This document shows, piece by piece, positions 1 through 10,160 of a stretch of 64,000 nucleotides of DNA. Source of the DNA: a bacterium endosymbiont of Escarpia laminata (GTDB lineage Bacteria > Pseudomonadota > Gammaproteobacteria > Chromatiales > Chromatiaceae); contig QGON01000058.1 of NCBI GenBank assembly GCA_003660235.1, forward strand, positions 46,003-110,002. The letters run 5' to 3'. A model generated the notes under the pieces. The model saw nothing but the letters and a program-made list of their open reading frames with translations, ran no database searches and was not told where the DNA came from. The stretch's first letter is position 1. Each line of letters opens with the position of its first letter. Position numbers and translations under genes: made by a program.

Positions 1-866
1 GCCACGTTGCGAATGGAAAAAAGCAGACTGGTTTTATCCTCACCGCTCGCTGCCGCATCCTTGTTGCCAATGACCAGGAAACGGGTGGTATTGCCCGGCT
101 CATCCTCAATATTGCTCGCCAGCACCGGCAGTGCATAGATTTCCGCAGCGGTCTCTCCGGCGACAGCCGCACAACCCGGCGCTTCCGCAGCCATCTTCGC
201 CGCTTCTGCGTTACTGCCCACAGCAACGCGTTCAGCGTGCGGCAGATGGTGATCAAGCCAGCTGCGGCATTGAGCCAGGGATTGCTGATGCGAATAGACA
301 GTTATGATCGCATCCAAGCCGGCCTCATGGCTCAACAGATTGTGGTTGATACGCAGGGAGACCTCCCCACAAATCATCAATGGAGAGGAGAGAAAGGTAT
401 CCAGTGTGTGACTGATCACCCCCTCTGTGGAGTTCTCCACCGGCACCACGCCGTATTGGCAGATACCGGATTCCACCTCTCGAAACACATCGGGGATAGA
501 ACCCAGGGATGTCGTTTTGACCGAGTGACCAAAGTGTTTGAGGGCTGCCGCCTGGGTAAAGGTGCCTTCCGGACCGAGAAATGCAATCTTGAGCGGCTGC
601 TCCAGTGCCAGACAGGCGGACATGATCTCGCGAAACAGGCGCGCCATCTCTTCCCCATCCAGCGGACCGGCATTGCGGGCCTTGACCCGGCGCAGCACCT
701 CCGCCTCGCGTTCCGGACGGTAGAACTGTGCATTGGGATCTGCTGCCAACTTGATGTCGGCAACCTCCTGGACCGCTGCTGCGCGGGCATTTATCAGTTG
801 CTGAATCTGCTGATCCAGGGAGTCGATACGCTCGCGAATTTCCTCCAGCTTATCGTCGTCACTCAT
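1..866 (-). CDS. pheA: Bifunctional chorismate mutase / prephenate dehydratase (P-protein), 3' end outside the window
   Basis: This gene makes phenylpyruvate from chorismate through prephenate, in phenylalanine biosynthesis in the cytoplasm. The reverse strand from an ATG at 866 reads MSDDDKLEEIRERIDSLD, a typical AroQ-type chorismate mutase start, and stays open to the window edge (about 288 codons). Residues ~1-95 form the helical mutase domain. A prephenate dehydratase domain follows, with the family motif GPEGTFTQ near residue 102 and the segment VVPVENSTEG further on. The usual family length is about 360 residues, so the C-terminal ACT (phenylalanine-sensing) domain must lie beyond position 1. 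It sits 20 bp downstream of serA on the same strand and is probably cotranscribed with it. Confidence 0.93.
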   Translation of the reverse strand, partial: MSDDDKLEEIRERIDSLDQQIQQLINARAAAVQEVADIKLAADPNAQFYRPEREAEVLRRVKARNAGPLDGEEMARLFREIMSACLALEQPLKIAFLGPEGTFTQAAALKHFGHSVKTTSLGSIPDVFREVESGICQYGVVPVENSTEGVISHTLDTFLSSPLMICGEVSLRINHNLLSHEAGLDAIITVYSHQQSLAQCRSWLDHHLPHAERVAVGSNAEAAKMAAEAPGCAAVAGETAAEIYALPVLASNIEDEPGNTTRFLVIGNKDAAASGEDKTSLLFSIRNV

Positions 867-886
867 GTGCGCAGTCCGGCCTGGCC

Positions 887-2068
887 TTACTTGTTGCAGC
901 CCAGACAGCGCACGGAGAGTACTCCGTCGATGGCTGCCAAGTCATCCAGTGTGGACTGTTGTGGCTCGCTATCCACATCCAGAAGTGTAAAGGCGATGTC
1001 ACCGCGGGACTTGTTGAGCATATCGATGATATTCAGCCCGGCATTGCCCAGATCGCTGGAGATCTGACCCACCATATTTGGCACATTGCTGTTGACCACA
1101 GCAATCCGGTATCCACCATCACCGTTGCGCGGCAGGTTGATCTCGGGAAAATTCACCGAATTGGTAACATTTCCATTCTCAAGATAGTCACTGACTTCAT
1201 CGGCCACCATGATGGCGCAGTTCTCCTCCGCCTCTTTGGTGGATGCACCCAGGTGCGGCAGCGTAATCACCCGGGGATGATTCTTTAGCAGATTGCTGGG
1301 AAAATCGCAGACATAGGCGTAGAGCTGTCCGCTATCCAGCGCCGCTACGGCAGCCTCATCATCGATGATGCCGTTGCGGGCGAAGTTAAGCAGTACCGAT
1401 CCCCGCTTCATCAGCTTGAGACGGTCCTCATTGATCATGTTGGAAGTGGCATCATTCAGCGGCACATGGAAAGTGACAAAATCCGCTTTGGATAACAGGT
1501 CATCCACGCTCAGCGCCTGTTCCACATCAGCCGCCAGTTTCCAGGCGCTCTGCACGGTGATCGTCGGATCGTAGCCAATGACGTTCATGCCCAGCGCACG
1601 GCAGGCGTTGGCCACCTTAACGCCGATGGCACCCAGACCTATGACACCCATGGTGCGCCCAGGCAGTTCAAAGCCGACAAAATTCTTTTTGCCCGCCTCC
1701 ACATCCTTTGTGATGGCGGCATCTTCGCCGCCAAGGCCGGTTGCGAACTGCCAGGCCTGGCCAAGATTACGTGCGGCGATAAGCGTGCCGGCAATCACCA
1801 GTTCCTTCACCGCATTGGCGTTGGCACCCGGTGCATTGAAGACGGCGATGCCCTTCCCCGTCATCTTATCGACCGGGATGTTATTCACACCAGCGCCAGC
1901 GCGGCCGATTGCTTTCACCGTCTGCGGAATCTCCATATCGTGCATCTTGTAGGAGCGAAGCAGGATTCCATCGGGGTGAGTGATCTCGGAGGCCACTTCA
2001 TACTTTTCGCGCGGAAGACGATCCAGCCCGGCCACAGAAATATTGTTTAATGTCAGTATCTTATACAT
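887..2068 (-). CDS. serA: D-3-phosphoglycerate dehydrogenase (short form with ACT domain)
   Basis: It catalyses the first step of serine biosynthesis, oxidising 3-phosphoglycerate to 3-phosphohydroxypyruvate with NAD. The 393-residue protein has an N-terminal substrate lobe and a Rossmann domain with GLGAIG at residues 144-149. The catalytic histidine segment LPHLGAST follows near residue 270, and a C-terminal ACT-like domain spans ~315-393. It lacks the extra domain of the ~530-residue form. It lies between serC and pheA on the same strand, so serA and serC, consecutive steps of the pathway, are neighbours. In Pseudomonas the pheA-serC junction lacks serA; this comparison is from memory of that gene order. 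Confidence 0.93.
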   Translation of the reverse strand: MYKILTLNNISVAGLDRLPREKYEVASEITHPDGILLRSYKMHDMEIPQTVKAIGRAGAGVNNIPVDKMTGKGIAVFNAPGANANAVKELVIAGTLIAARNLGQAWQFATGLGGEDAAITKDVEAGKKNFVGFELPGRTMGVIGLGAIGVKVANACRALGMNVIGYDPTITVQSAWKLAADVEQALSVDDLLSKADFVTFHVPLNDATSNMINEDRLKLMKRGSVLLNFARNGIIDDEAAVAALDSGQLYAYVCDFPSNLLKNHPRVITLPHLGASTKEAEENCAIMVADEVSDYLENGNVTNSVNFPEINLPRNGDGGYRIAVVNSNVPNMVGQISSDLGNAGLNIIDMLNKSRGDIAFTLLDVDSEPQQSTLDDLAAIDGVLSVRCLGCNK

Positions 2069-2168
2069 GTTACTTCAACCTTGGTGCTATCAACGCGGAG
2101 GCCGCTGAGACGAGGAGAACGCAAAGAAATATGTAACTATTCAGCTTAGTCATGAATTTGTGCTTTTT

Positions 2169-2324
2169 TGTAGGTTGGGTTAGATGCGCATTGCTCCAAA
2201 CTATCATTTTGCCGCCAAGCTTCGTGCGCATCGTAACCCAACAGCAGTTTGTCGGGTTACGTCGCGCACAAGGTGCAGTACCATATTTCAGCCTTGTACT
2301 GTCGCGCGACTAACCCGACCTACA
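2169..2324. repeat. Imperfect inverted repeat of the GTAGGTTGGGTTA type between serA and serC
   Basis: The 297-bp gap between serC and serA contains no gene. It holds an outer inverted pair, TGTAGGTTGGGTTAG (2169-2183) and CTAACCCGACCTACA (2310-2324). Inner pieces TGCGCA/TGCGCAT and GTAACCCAACA/GTCGGGTTAC make a multi-hairpin structure. Dispersed intergenic repeats with this core are common in gammaproteobacterial genomes. A second pair of short motifs based on GCAAAG lies just outside it (about 2118-2128 and 2343-2352). Confidence 0.7.
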
Positions 2325-2365
2325 GTGAATTGTACTGAGCGCTCTTTGCGTTCCTTAATTTTTAA

Positions 2366-3445
2366 TCAACCGTGAGTCCGTTCAAACTCGGCCATATAAT
2401 CGATCAGGGCCTTCACCCCCTCTTCCGGCATGGCGTTGTAGATACTGGCACGCATGCCGCCTACAGAACGATGCCCTTTGAGGGTCTTGAGACCCACAGC
2501 GGCAGCCCCTTCCAGAAACTTTCCGTCCAGTTCAGCGTTGGCCAGGGTAAACGGCACATTCATCCAGGAGCGGCTCGCGATCTCCACCGGGTTGGCATAG
2601 AAGTCAGAATCGTCGATAGCGGCATATAAGGCAGCGGCCTTACGCTGGTTGATCTCGGCCATCGCCGCCAGTCCACCCTTGCCTTTGAGCCACTTGAAGA
2701 CCAGTCCGGCCAGATACCAGCCATAGGTCGGTGGGGTGTTGTACATGGAACCCGTTTTGGCGTGAGTCCCATACTGGAACATCACCGGCGTACCGTCGAT
2801 GGCCTCCCCGATCAGATCCTCACGGACAATGGCCAGAGTCAGACCGGCAGGGCCGATATTCTTCTGCGCGCCGGCATAGATGATGCCGAATTTCGACACG
2901 TCCAGCGGACGGGAAATAATGGTGGAGGAGAAATCACCCACCAGCGGCACATCACCTGTGTCCGGGATATAGGAAAACTCCACGCCCTCGATGGTCTCGT
3001 TGGGCGTGTAGTGGACGTATGCAGCATCACTGCGGAGATTCAGTTCGGACTGCGTCGGGGCACGGGTGAAACCACCGGTGAGATCCGCGGCCAAATTGAC
3101 GTCACAGTAGCGTTTCGCCTCGGCGATCGCCTTCTTCGACCAGGAGCCTGTGTTGATGTAGTCGACCTTGTTGTTATCCCGGGTCAGATTCATCGGCACC
3201 ATGCCGAACTGACTGGAGGCGCCGCCCTGCAGAAAGAGCACCTTGTAGTTGTCAGGCACCGCCAGCAACTCCCGCAGATCGGCCTCTGCCGTTTCCGCGA
3301 TAGACATGAATTCCTTGCCCCGGTGGCTCATCTCCATGACCGACATGCCTGCATCATGCCAGTCGAGAAGCTCCTCCTGCGCCTGCTGGAGAACGGTTTC
3401 CGGCAGCGCCGCAGGACCGGCGCTAAAGTTAAAGACACGTGACAT
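2366..3445 (-). CDS. serC: Phosphoserine aminotransferase
   Basis: This PLP enzyme transfers an amino group from glutamate to 3-phosphohydroxypyruvate (serine pathway), and also acts on the analogous intermediate of pyridoxal phosphate synthesis. The 359-residue protein starts with the family signature [13 protein letters not shown]. It carries the PLP-binding lysine at about residue 195 in the segment [10 protein letters not shown], and ends with a [10 protein letters not shown] motif. The length matches the family. It lies 77 bp downstream of gyrA on the same strand, the order gyrA-serC seen in pseudomonads. Confidence 0.96.
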   Translation of the reverse strand: MSRVFNFSAGPAALPETVLQQAQEELLDWHDAGMSVMEMSHRGKEFMSIAETAEADLRELLAVPDNYKVLFLQGGASSQFGMVPMNLTRDNNKVDYINTGSWSKKAIAEAKRYCDVNLAADLTGGFTRAPTQSELNLRSDAAYVHYTPNETIEGVEFSYIPDTGDVPLVGDFSSTIISRPLDVSKFGIIYAGAQKNIGPAGLTLAIVREDLIGEAIDGTPVMFQYGTHAKTGSMYNTPPTYGWYLAGLVFKWLKGKGGLAAMAEINQRKAAALYAAIDDSDFYANPVEIASRSWMNVPFTLANAELDGKFLEGAAAVGLKTLKGHRSVGGMRASIYNAMPEEGVKALIDYMAEFERTHG

Positions 3446-3488
3446 CTTTGCCTCTCAATCTACTGATATTTAAGTTAATAATATTGAC

Positions 3489-3514
3489 ATCACGCCTGTC
3501 AAAGTCGGCGTGAT
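3489..3514 (-). terminator. Hairpin downstream of gyrA
   Basis: A perfect 8-bp stem, ATCACGCC (3489-3496) and GGCGTGAT (3507-3514), with a 10-nt loop lies just after the gyrA stop on the reverse strand. The bases that follow are AT-rich but not a clean U tract, so it may be a weak terminator or an RNA-stabilising hairpin before serC. Confidence 0.45.
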
Positions 3515-3522
3515 CTGAATCC

Positions 3523-6108
3523 CTATTCGTTCTCGTCCTCAGCGGACGCTGCTGCATCCTCATCCTCCGCGTCCTCTGTCTCGTCGAGACTTTCGACGCG
3601 CTCGATGCCGATCAGTTTTTCTTTCTTGCTCAGGCGGATCATTATGACACCCTGGGTGTTACGGCTCATCCGGGAGACATCGGCGACCCGGTTACGCACC
3701 AGCGTCCCACCGTCAGTGATCATCATCACCTCATCACCATCATCGACCGGCACTGCGCCAACCACCCGGCCATTGCGCTCCGAAGTCTGAATAGAGATAA
3801 CCCCCATGCCGCCACGGCCATGCACCGGGTACTTCTCTACCGATGTGCGCTTGCCGAAGCCGTTTTCGGTCACGGTCATGATGTCGCCATGCTCCGCAAC
3901 AATCAGGGAGACCACTTCGTGCCCTTTCCCAAGCTTGATTCCACGTACGCCACAAGCGGTACGCCCCATGGCTCGTACATTGGACTCATTGAAGCGCACT
4001 GCCTTGCCGGAACTGCTGAAGAGCATCACATCCTGGTCGCCGTCGGTGATATCGACGCCGATCAGTTTGTCCCCATCGCGCAGATCCACGGCAATAATGC
4101 CGTTGGCCCGAGGCCGGGAGAAGGCCTCCAGCGGCGTCTTTTTCACCGTACCGGAACTGGTCGCCATGAAGACATTGCGGTCATTGGAATATTCACGCAC
4201 CGGCAGGATGGCGTTGATGCGCTCATCCCCCTCCAGGGGCAGCAGATTGACCATCGGCTTGCCACGCGCGTTGCGGCCCGCCTGGGGCAATTCATAGACC
4301 TTCAGCCAATAGATCTTGCCGCGATTGGAGAAGCAGAGAATCGTGTCGTGGGTGCTGGCAACGAACAGTTTATCGATAAAATCCTCGTCCTTGGTCGCTG
4401 TCGCCATCTTACCCTTACCACCCCTGCGCTGGGCCTGATAAGTGGTGATGGGCTGCGCCTTGGCGTAACCTCCGTGAGAGAGAGTCACCACCACGTCCTC
4501 TTCGGTAATCAGGTCTTCCAGGGTCAAATCCAGCCGGTTCTGCAGAATCTCGGTACGCCGCTCATCACCATACTGCTCGCGAATAGCCAGCAGCTCATCA
4601 CGGATCACTTGCATCAGGCGGTTCGGATTACCGAGGATGTCGAGCAGATCGGCAATCTTCTCCAGCAGCTCCTCGTACTCCTTGATGATCTTATCCTGCT
4701 CAAGGCCGGTCAGACGATGCAGCCGCAGGTCGAGAATCGCCTGGGCCTGTACCTCAGTAAGACGATAACCCTCATCGGTCAGACCAAATTCCGGCGCCAA
4801 TCCTTCCGGTCTGGTGCTCCCGGCACCGGTCCGTTCGAGCATCGACTCCAGCGCCCCGGATTTCCAGTGTCGCGCCAGCAACGCCTTTTTGGCATCGGCA
4901 GGACTGGAAGCCTTTTTTATCAGTTCGATGACTTCGTCGATGTTGGCAAGCGCAACCGCCAGGCCTTCGAGCACATGCGCGCGGTCGCGCGCCTTACGCA
5001 GCTGAAACAGGGTTCTGCGGGTCACCACCTCACGGCGGTGACGAATGAAGAATTCGAGCAGTTGCTTGAGATTCAACAGGCGGGGCCGGCCATCCACCAG
5101 CGCAACCATGTTGATGCCGAATACACTCTGCATTGCGGTGTGCTGGAAGAGATTATTCAGCACCACCTCCGCCACTTCGCTACGGCGCAGGGTGATGACC
5201 ACGCGCATGCCGTCCTTGTCGGACTCGTCGCGCAGCTCGGTAATGCCTTCGATCTTCTTCTCTTTCACCAGTTCGGCGATGCGCTCCAGCATGCGCGCCT
5301 TATTCACCTGGTAGGGTAATTCATGGACGATGATCGATTGCCGATTGTTGGACGGATCAGTCTCGATCTCGGTGCGTGCCCGCATATAGATGCGGCCACG
5401 GCCTGTATGATAGGCCTCGTGAATGCCCAGGGCGCCGTTGATAATGCCCGCCGTCGGAAAATCAGGACCGGGCACAAACTGCATCAGCTCATCGATGGTG
5501 ATCTGGTCGTTGTCGATCAGCGCCACACAGGCGTCGATCACCTCGGTCAGATTGTGAGGCGGCACATTGGTGGCCATGCCCACGGCGATACCGGCAGAGC
5601 CATTGACCAGCAGATTGGGAACCCTGGCCGGCATGACACTGGGCTCATGTTCCGTCTCGTCATAGTTGGCAACGAAATCGACCGTATCCTTGTCCAGATC
5701 GTCCAACATGGTGTGGGCGATCTTCGACATGCGAACTTCGGTATATCGCATGGCCGCAGGTGAATCCCCGTCCACCGAGCCGAAGTTACCCTGACCATCC
5801 ACCAGCAGGTAGCGCATGGAGAAGGGCTGAGCCATACGCACCATGGTGTCATAAACCGCAGTGTCGCCGTGGGGATGGTATTTACCGATGACGTCGCCAA
5901 CGATACGCGCCGATTTCTTATAGGGCTTGTTCCAGTCGTTGCCGAGTTCGTTCATGGCGTAGAGAACGCGGCGGTGGACCGGCTTGAGGCCGTCGCGGAC
6001 ATCCGGCAGGGCGCGCCCCACAATTACGCTCATGGCGTAATCGAGATAGGACTGACGCATCTCGTCTTCCAGGTTGACCGGCAGGATTTCTTTGGCGAAT
6101 TCGCTCAT
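3523..6108 (-). CDS. gyrA: DNA gyrase subunit A
   Basis: This is the breakage-reunion subunit of gyrase, which acts with GyrB to introduce negative supercoils. It has 861 residues, a normal family length. The catalytic tyrosine is Y122 in AAMRYTEV. The quinolone-resistance-determining loop [10 protein letters not shown] places threonine at position 83 and aspartate at 87; threonine at 83 is the wild-type state in several gammaproteobacteria, so it does not itself imply resistance. The C-terminal half contains the GyrA beta-pinwheel repeats with the GyrA box (QRRGGKG), and the protein ends in a strongly acidic tail. The start [17 protein letters not shown] is the standard one. Confidence 0.98.
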   Translation of the reverse strand: MSEFAKEILPVNLEDEMRQSYLDYAMSVIVGRALPDVRDGLKPVHRRVLYAMNELGNDWNKPYKKSARIVGDVIGKYHPHGDTAVYDTMVRMAQPFSMRYLLVDGQGNFGSVDGDSPAAMRYTEVRMSKIAHTMLDDLDKDTVDFVANYDETEHEPSVMPARVPNLLVNGSAGIAVGMATNVPPHNLTEVIDACVALIDNDQITIDELMQFVPGPDFPTAGIINGALGIHEAYHTGRGRIYMRARTEIETDPSNNRQSIIVHELPYQVNKARMLERIAELVKEKKIEGITELRDESDKDGMRVVITLRRSEVAEVVLNNLFQHTAMQSVFGINMVALVDGRPRLLNLKQLLEFFIRHRREVVTRRTLFQLRKARDRAHVLEGLAVALANIDEVIELIKKASSPADAKKALLARHWKSGALESMLERTGAGSTRPEGLAPEFGLTDEGYRLTEVQAQAILDLRLHRLTGLEQDKIIKEYEELLEKIADLLDILGNPNRLMQVIRDELLAIREQYGDERRTEILQNRLDLTLEDLITEEDVVVTLSHGGYAKAQPITTYQAQRRGGKGKMATATKDEDFIDKLFVASTHDTILCFSNRGKIYWLKVYELPQAGRNARGKPMVNLLPLEGDERINAILPVREYSNDRNVFMATSSGTVKKTPLEAFSRPRANGIIAVDLRDGDKLIGVDITDGDQDVMLFSSSGKAVRFNESNVRAMGRTACGVRGIKLGKGHEVVSLIVAEHGDIMTVTENGFGKRTSVEKYPVHGRGGMGVISIQTSERNGRVVGAVPVDDGDEVMMITDGGTLVRNRVADVSRMSRNTQGVIMIRLSKKEKLIGIERVESLDETEDAEDEDAAASAEDENE

Positions 6109-6231
6109 GGGCGTCTGCTATCTTTCGCGGGTACGAATTTAGACGTTTGTCCCAAGGCAATCAATACCTGAACAGACGTCTAAGGGGCGTTATAAAAAGC
6201 AAATTGTACCATAGCCACTGCCCCTGCTGCT

Positions 6232-6262
6232 GTATAAAAAACGTCTGAAATCGGTTTTCAGG
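6232..6262 (-). terminator. Rho-independent terminator after mtnA
   Basis: Read on the reverse strand, the stem CTGAAA...TTTCAG, extended by a partly paired GACGGC/GACGT flank, is followed directly by a run of T residues (ACGTTTTTTAT). It sits just past the mtnA stop and upstream of gyrA, as expected for termination of mtnA transcripts. Confidence 0.65.
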
Positions 6263-6272
6263 CCGTCTCAGC

Positions 6273-7304
6273 CTATTCTTCCATCAATTCACGCATCTTT
6301 TTTGCGTTCGGCGAGTGGACAACCCCCTTCTCGGTGACGATGGCGTCGACCAGTCCGGCCGGCGTCACATCAAAAACAGGGTTCCAGACCTCTGCCCCTT
6401 CTGCACCAATGCGTCTACCCCCGCAGGAGAGAACCTCGTTCCCATCCCTGACTTCAATGGGGATATCCTTCCCGGAAACCGCCTGCATATCGATGGTGGA
6501 GGTCGGCGCCGCAACGGCCAGACCATAGGTGCCGATCTTGTTTGCCACATCCCCGTTTGCGGCAATGCGGTCGGAACCGACGATAATCCAACCTATGCCC
6601 CCTTGGGACATACGGCTCGCCGCCGCACCATCAGTCAGCAGGGTCACGGGGATTCCATCCTGCAGCAACTCCCAGGCAGTGAGGCGCGATCCCTGCAGCC
6701 AGGGCCGCGTCTCATCCGCGAACACCTGATCGATCAAGCCGGCAGCATGGGCACTGCGAATCACCCCAAGGGCGGTACCATATCCACCGGTGGCGAGCGC
6801 CCCGGCATTACAGTGGGTAATGACCCCGGTGGGTCCATCGATCAGCGAGGCGCCCAACGCCCCCATGCGCTGATTTGCCGCCACATCCTCTTCATGGATG
6901 GCCACGGCTTCCCTCAGCAGGGCGGCTTCCGGGTTCTCTGCCTCAGGCAGATCGTCTATCAACGACTGCATCCGATCGAGCGCCCAAAAGAGATTCACGG
7001 CGGTAGGCCGTGACTGGCGCAGTTTCTCCAGTCCCGGGCCAATCCGTTGTTTCCACTTCGATGCCGCAGACGCAAATGCCTCCCTGCCCGCCAGCACCAC
7101 GCCGTAAGCCGCTGTAACGCCGATTGCCGGTGCGCCACGAACCACCATATTCCGAATGGCATCTGCCGTTGCAGCAGCACTGTTCAGCGCCAGATAGTCT
7201 GCTGCTGCAGGCAGATAACGCTGGTCCAATAACCAGAGCCGGTTTTCACGCCAGACGATCGCAGTATCGGGTGTGGGCTCAATCTTTCTATCTGGTGCTT
7301 CCAT
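6273..7304 (-). CDS. mtnA: S-methyl-5-thioribose-1-phosphate isomerase
   Basis: It converts 5-methylthioribose-1-phosphate to the ribulose-1-phosphate form in methionine salvage. The 343-residue protein resembles eIF2B-like isomerases. The catalytic cysteine is C165 in [14 protein letters not shown] and the catalytic aspartate is about D245 in [10 protein letters not shown]. It is divergent from mtaD with 67 bp between them. In Pseudomonas the same two genes are adjacent and act in an alternative route where methylthioadenosine is first deaminated; the shared layout suggests the same route here. Confidence 0.93.
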   Translation of the reverse strand: MEAPDRKIEPTPDTAIVWRENRLWLLDQRYLPAAADYLALNSAAATADAIRNMVVRGAPAIGVTAAYGVVLAGREAFASAASKWKQRIGPGLEKLRQSRPTAVNLFWALDRMQSLIDDLPEAENPEAALLREAVAIHEEDVAANQRMGALGASLIDGPTGVITHCNAGALATGGYGTALGVIRSAHAAGLIDQVFADETRPWLQGSRLTAWELLQDGIPVTLLTDGAAASRMSQGGIGWIIVGSDRIAANGDVANKIGTYGLAVAAPTSTIDMQAVSGKDIPIEVRDGNEVLSCGGRRIGAEGAEVWNPVFDVTPAGLVDAIVTEKGVVHSPNAKKMRELMEE

Positions 7305-7371
7305 CTTTTGGGTTCCCGTGGCAAATTTGGCGCTGTTTAGACAAATTCAATAAAAAAGGCAAGACTACCCT

Positions 7372-8691
7372 ATGCCCTCTACTGTCGATACCCTGATCCA
7401 CGCCCAGTGGATCATCCCTGTCGTGCCGGAAAACCTGGTACTGGAAAACCATACACTGGCCATAGAGGGAGGCCGCATTCACGACATCCTGCCGAGCGTT
7501 CAGGCACGGGAAAAATATTTGGCCGCCAATGAGCTTGAATTGACCGGGCATGCGCTTATCCCCGGCCTGATCAACGCCCATACTCATGCTTCCATGTCGC
7601 TCTTGCGGGGCCTGGCCGACGATCTCCCCCTGATGACCTGGCTCAACGAGCATATCTGGCCTGCCGAGGGGCGCTGGATAAGCGAAGAGTTTGTCCACGA
7701 CGGCACCCAGCTCGCAATAGCGGAGATGCTGCGCGGCGGCACCACCTGCTTCAATGACATGTATTTTTTCCCGGATGTCGCGGGGCGCGCTGCCGATGTG
7801 GCGGGAATACGGGCCGTTGTGGGACTCATCGCCATCGATTTTCCTTCGGCCTGGGCCACGGATGCCGATGACTATCTGCATAAAGGGCTGGAGGTACATG
7901 ACCAGTTTCGCGGTAATAACCTGATCCACACCGCCTTCGCCCCTCATGCCCCCTACTCCGTCTCCGACGAACCCCTGGAGCGCATCCGGGTACTGGCTGA
8001 CGAACTAGAGATTCCGGTACATATCCATCTGCACGAAACAAACGACGAGATTGTGCAGGGGCTGCAGAATCACGGAAACCGCCCGATGCAGCGCCTGCAG
8101 GCGCTGGGACTGCTCACCCCTTCGTTGATGGCCGTGCATATGACCCATCTGGAAGCGGGTGAGATCGAGACCTTTGCTGACGGAGGCGGCCACGTCGTCC
8201 ACTGCCCTGAATCAAACCTCAAACTGGCCAGCGGCTTCTGCCCGGTAAACCGACTGATGAAAGCCGGAGTGAATGTCGCCCTGGGTACCGATGGCGCCGC
8301 CAGCAACAACGACCTCGACATGTTCAGCGAGATGCATACCGCCGCACTGCTGGCAAAGGGCGTGGCGGAGGATGCCAGTGCCGTACCAGCCGCAAGCGCA
8401 CTCTCCATGGCGACCATCAACGGCGCCCGGGCACTGGGCCTGGGTGACGTGACCGGCTCACTGGAGAGCGGCAAGTCGGCGGATCTGGTGGCTGTGGACC
8501 TGCAACGGCTCAACACTCAGCCGGTGTATCATCCTATCTCCCAGCTGGTTTATGCGGCGAGCCGCGAACAGGTCAATCACGTCTGGGTTGCCGGCCGCGA
8601 ACTGCTGCGTGATGGAGCGCTTACGACCATCGACGAGGCCAGCGTCATTTCACGCGCCAATCACTGGCAGCAGAAAATCGCCGAAGCTTGA
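7372..8691 (+). CDS. mtaD: 5-methylthioadenosine / S-adenosylhomocysteine deaminase (TRZ/ATZ family amidohydrolase)
   Basis: This metal-dependent amidohydrolase deaminates methylthioadenosine or adenosylhomocysteine to the inosine forms. In the 439-residue protein the metal ligands are visible: H70 and H72 (NAHTH), a histidine in HIHLHET, a histidine in AVHMTHLE, and aspartate in LGTDGAASNND. The composite beta-sandwich at both ends matches the ATZ/TRZ fold. It begins with ATG at 7372 downstream of a short AT-rich stretch. The divergent neighbour mtnA supports a methylthioadenosine substrate over atrazine-like compounds. Confidence 0.9.
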   Translation: MPSTVDTLIHAQWIIPVVPENLVLENHTLAIEGGRIHDILPSVQAREKYLAANELELTGHALIPGLINAHTHASMSLLRGLADDLPLMTWLNEHIWPAEGRWISEEFVHDGTQLAIAEMLRGGTTCFNDMYFFPDVAGRAADVAGIRAVVGLIAIDFPSAWATDADDYLHKGLEVHDQFRGNNLIHTAFAPHAPYSVSDEPLERIRVLADELEIPVHIHLHETNDEIVQGLQNHGNRPMQRLQALGLLTPSLMAVHMTHLEAGEIETFADGGGHVVHCPESNLKLASGFCPVNRLMKAGVNVALGTDGAASNNDLDMFSEMHTAALLAKGVAEDASAVPAASALSMATINGARALGLGDVTGSLESGKSADLVAVDLQRLNTQPVYHPISQLVYAASREQVNHVWVAGRELLRDGALTTIDEASVISRANHWQQKIAEA

Positions 8692-8928
8692 TCTATGTCG
8701 ATGATTCCCTTATTTTCTGGCGACTGTCGGACTTGATCACATTCAAGTTCTGGAGCCGAGGACCGATACTGAGTGGTATTCCATACTTCTATCCTTACAA
8801 AAAATAACATTACCACCCGACCCCAGACATTAAAATAAACCTTCTTCCTTATTGCTGCCGGGCAGCCATACCCATAGTCAGCAAAGGGAAGATCCAGGAC
8901 GAAACAATAATCGGAGCGACCTTAGTCA

Positions 8929-10059
8929 ATGAAACGGAACATACACCTGATCGCAGCAGCCCGGCCCAACTTTATGAAGATCGCACCGCTCTACCACGCG
9001 CTCGCCAAAGAGTCGTGGGCCGATCCGAAAATCGTGCATACGGGCCAGCACTATGATCTGAACATGTCCGATGCCTTTTTCCATGACCTGCAACTCCCGG
9101 AGCCCCACATCCACTTGGGCGCAGGCACCGGCAGCCATGCAGAACAGACGGGCAAGGTCATGATGGCCTATGAGAAGGTCGTGCTGGAACACAAACCAGA
9201 CATGGTGGTGGTGGTCGGCGACGTCAACTCCACCATCGCCTGCACGCTGGCAGCCACCAAGGTAGTCTACGATCCCGATGACACCAGCAGCTTGAATCGT
9301 CCGCTGGTCGCTCACCTCGAGGCAGGCCTGCGATCTTTCGACCGCAGCATGCCTGAAGAGGTAAACCGTCTGGCAACAGACGTGCTGGCGGACATTCTCT
9401 GGACCCCCTCTTCAGACGGGGACGAACACCTGCTGCACGAAGGCATCGCCAGGGAGAAGATCATCCGGGTCGGCAACATCATGATCGATTCACTGGAGAT
9501 GATGCGAGACAAGATCGAAGCTGACCCGGCTTATACCGATTTGGGACTGGAAAAGGGGAAATATGCCGTCGTCACCCTGCACCGACCGGCCAATGTGGAT
9601 AACCCGACATCCTTGAAGTCACTCTGCGACATGTTGACCCATCTTGCCAAAGCGCTGACCATCGTCTTCCCGGTTCATCCAAGAACCCGCAAGAATCTGG
9701 AGAACACCGGTCTGCTGGCATCGATTTCCGACAATCCCAACATCAAATTGCTGGAGCCGCAGAACTACATCAGTTTCATGAACCTGGTCTTCAACTGCCG
9801 TATCGCCATCACTGACTCCGGCGGTCTGCAGGAGGAGACAACCTATCTCGGCATCCCCTGTCTGACCCTTCGCCCCAATACTGAACGGCCGATTACCATC
9901 ACCCAGGGCACCAACCAGCTCAGCACTCTGGAGAGCATCGAAGGACAGATCGACGCAGTGCTCCGAGGCGAATCAGGAAAAGGCAGCGCACCCGATCTCT
10001 GGGACGGCAAGACCGCCGGCCGGGTGGTCGATTCGATCAAATCGATCCTGAATGTGTAG
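8929..10059 (+). CDS. wecB: UDP-N-acetylglucosamine 2-epimerase (non-hydrolysing)
   Basis: It interconverts UDP-GlcNAc and UDP-ManNAc, giving a precursor for surface polysaccharide. The 376-residue protein shows the GT-B-like epimerase fold. The N-terminal IAAARPNFMKIAPL is the family start, followed by GQHYD, then HLEAGLRSFDRSMPEEVNR near residues 125-145, and the C-terminal DSGGLQEE motif that binds UDP. The gene stands alone, with no glycosyltransferase neighbours in view, and is preceded by 237 bp without a gene. Which polysaccharide it serves cannot be said. Confidence 0.9.
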   Translation: MKRNIHLIAAARPNFMKIAPLYHALAKESWADPKIVHTGQHYDLNMSDAFFHDLQLPEPHIHLGAGTGSHAEQTGKVMMAYEKVVLEHKPDMVVVVGDVNSTIACTLAATKVVYDPDDTSSLNRPLVAHLEAGLRSFDRSMPEEVNRLATDVLADILWTPSSDGDEHLLHEGIAREKIIRVGNIMIDSLEMMRDKIEADPAYTDLGLEKGKYAVVTLHRPANVDNPTSLKSLCDMLTHLAKALTIVFPVHPRTRKNLENTGLLASISDNPNIKLLEPQNYISFMNLVFNCRIAITDSGGLQEETTYLGIPCLTLRPNTERPITITQGTNQLSTLESIEGQIDAVLRGESGKGSAPDLWDGKTAGRVVDSIKSILNV

Positions 10060-10086
10060 ATAGCGCAAAAAAATGTAGGCTGAGGA

Positions 10087-10151
10087 TGTAGGCCCGATCA
10101 AGCGTAGCGGATCGGGTGTTGCCGGTTCCGCTACGCTTGAACCGGCCTACA
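10087..10151. repeat. REP-like paired palindrome downstream of wecB
   Basis: Two 30-nt arms, 10087-10116 and 10122-10151, are near reverse complements, and each is itself a small palindrome around CAAGCGTAGCGG. An isolated arm recurs exactly over 29 nt at 26093-26121. The layout (paired inverted units between genes, single unit elsewhere) is that of a REP/BIME family. It lies between the converging wecB and fliK-like genes and could act as a bidirectional terminator. Confidence 0.75.
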
Positions 10152-10160
10152 TTCCAGCGC

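Noticed and set aside
3820..5319. 499-codon open frame on the plus strand across gyrA
   Set aside because: It is antisense to gyrA, has no recognisable domain, and follows from GC-rich codon third positions.
3523..6108. Quinolone-resistance mutation in GyrA (Thr at position 83)
   Set aside because: Threonine is the normal residue at this position in several gammaproteobacteria, so it is not evidence of a mutation.
7288..7947. 219-codon minus-strand frame across the start of mtaD
   Set aside because: It overlaps mtaD and has no domain or ribosome-binding site.
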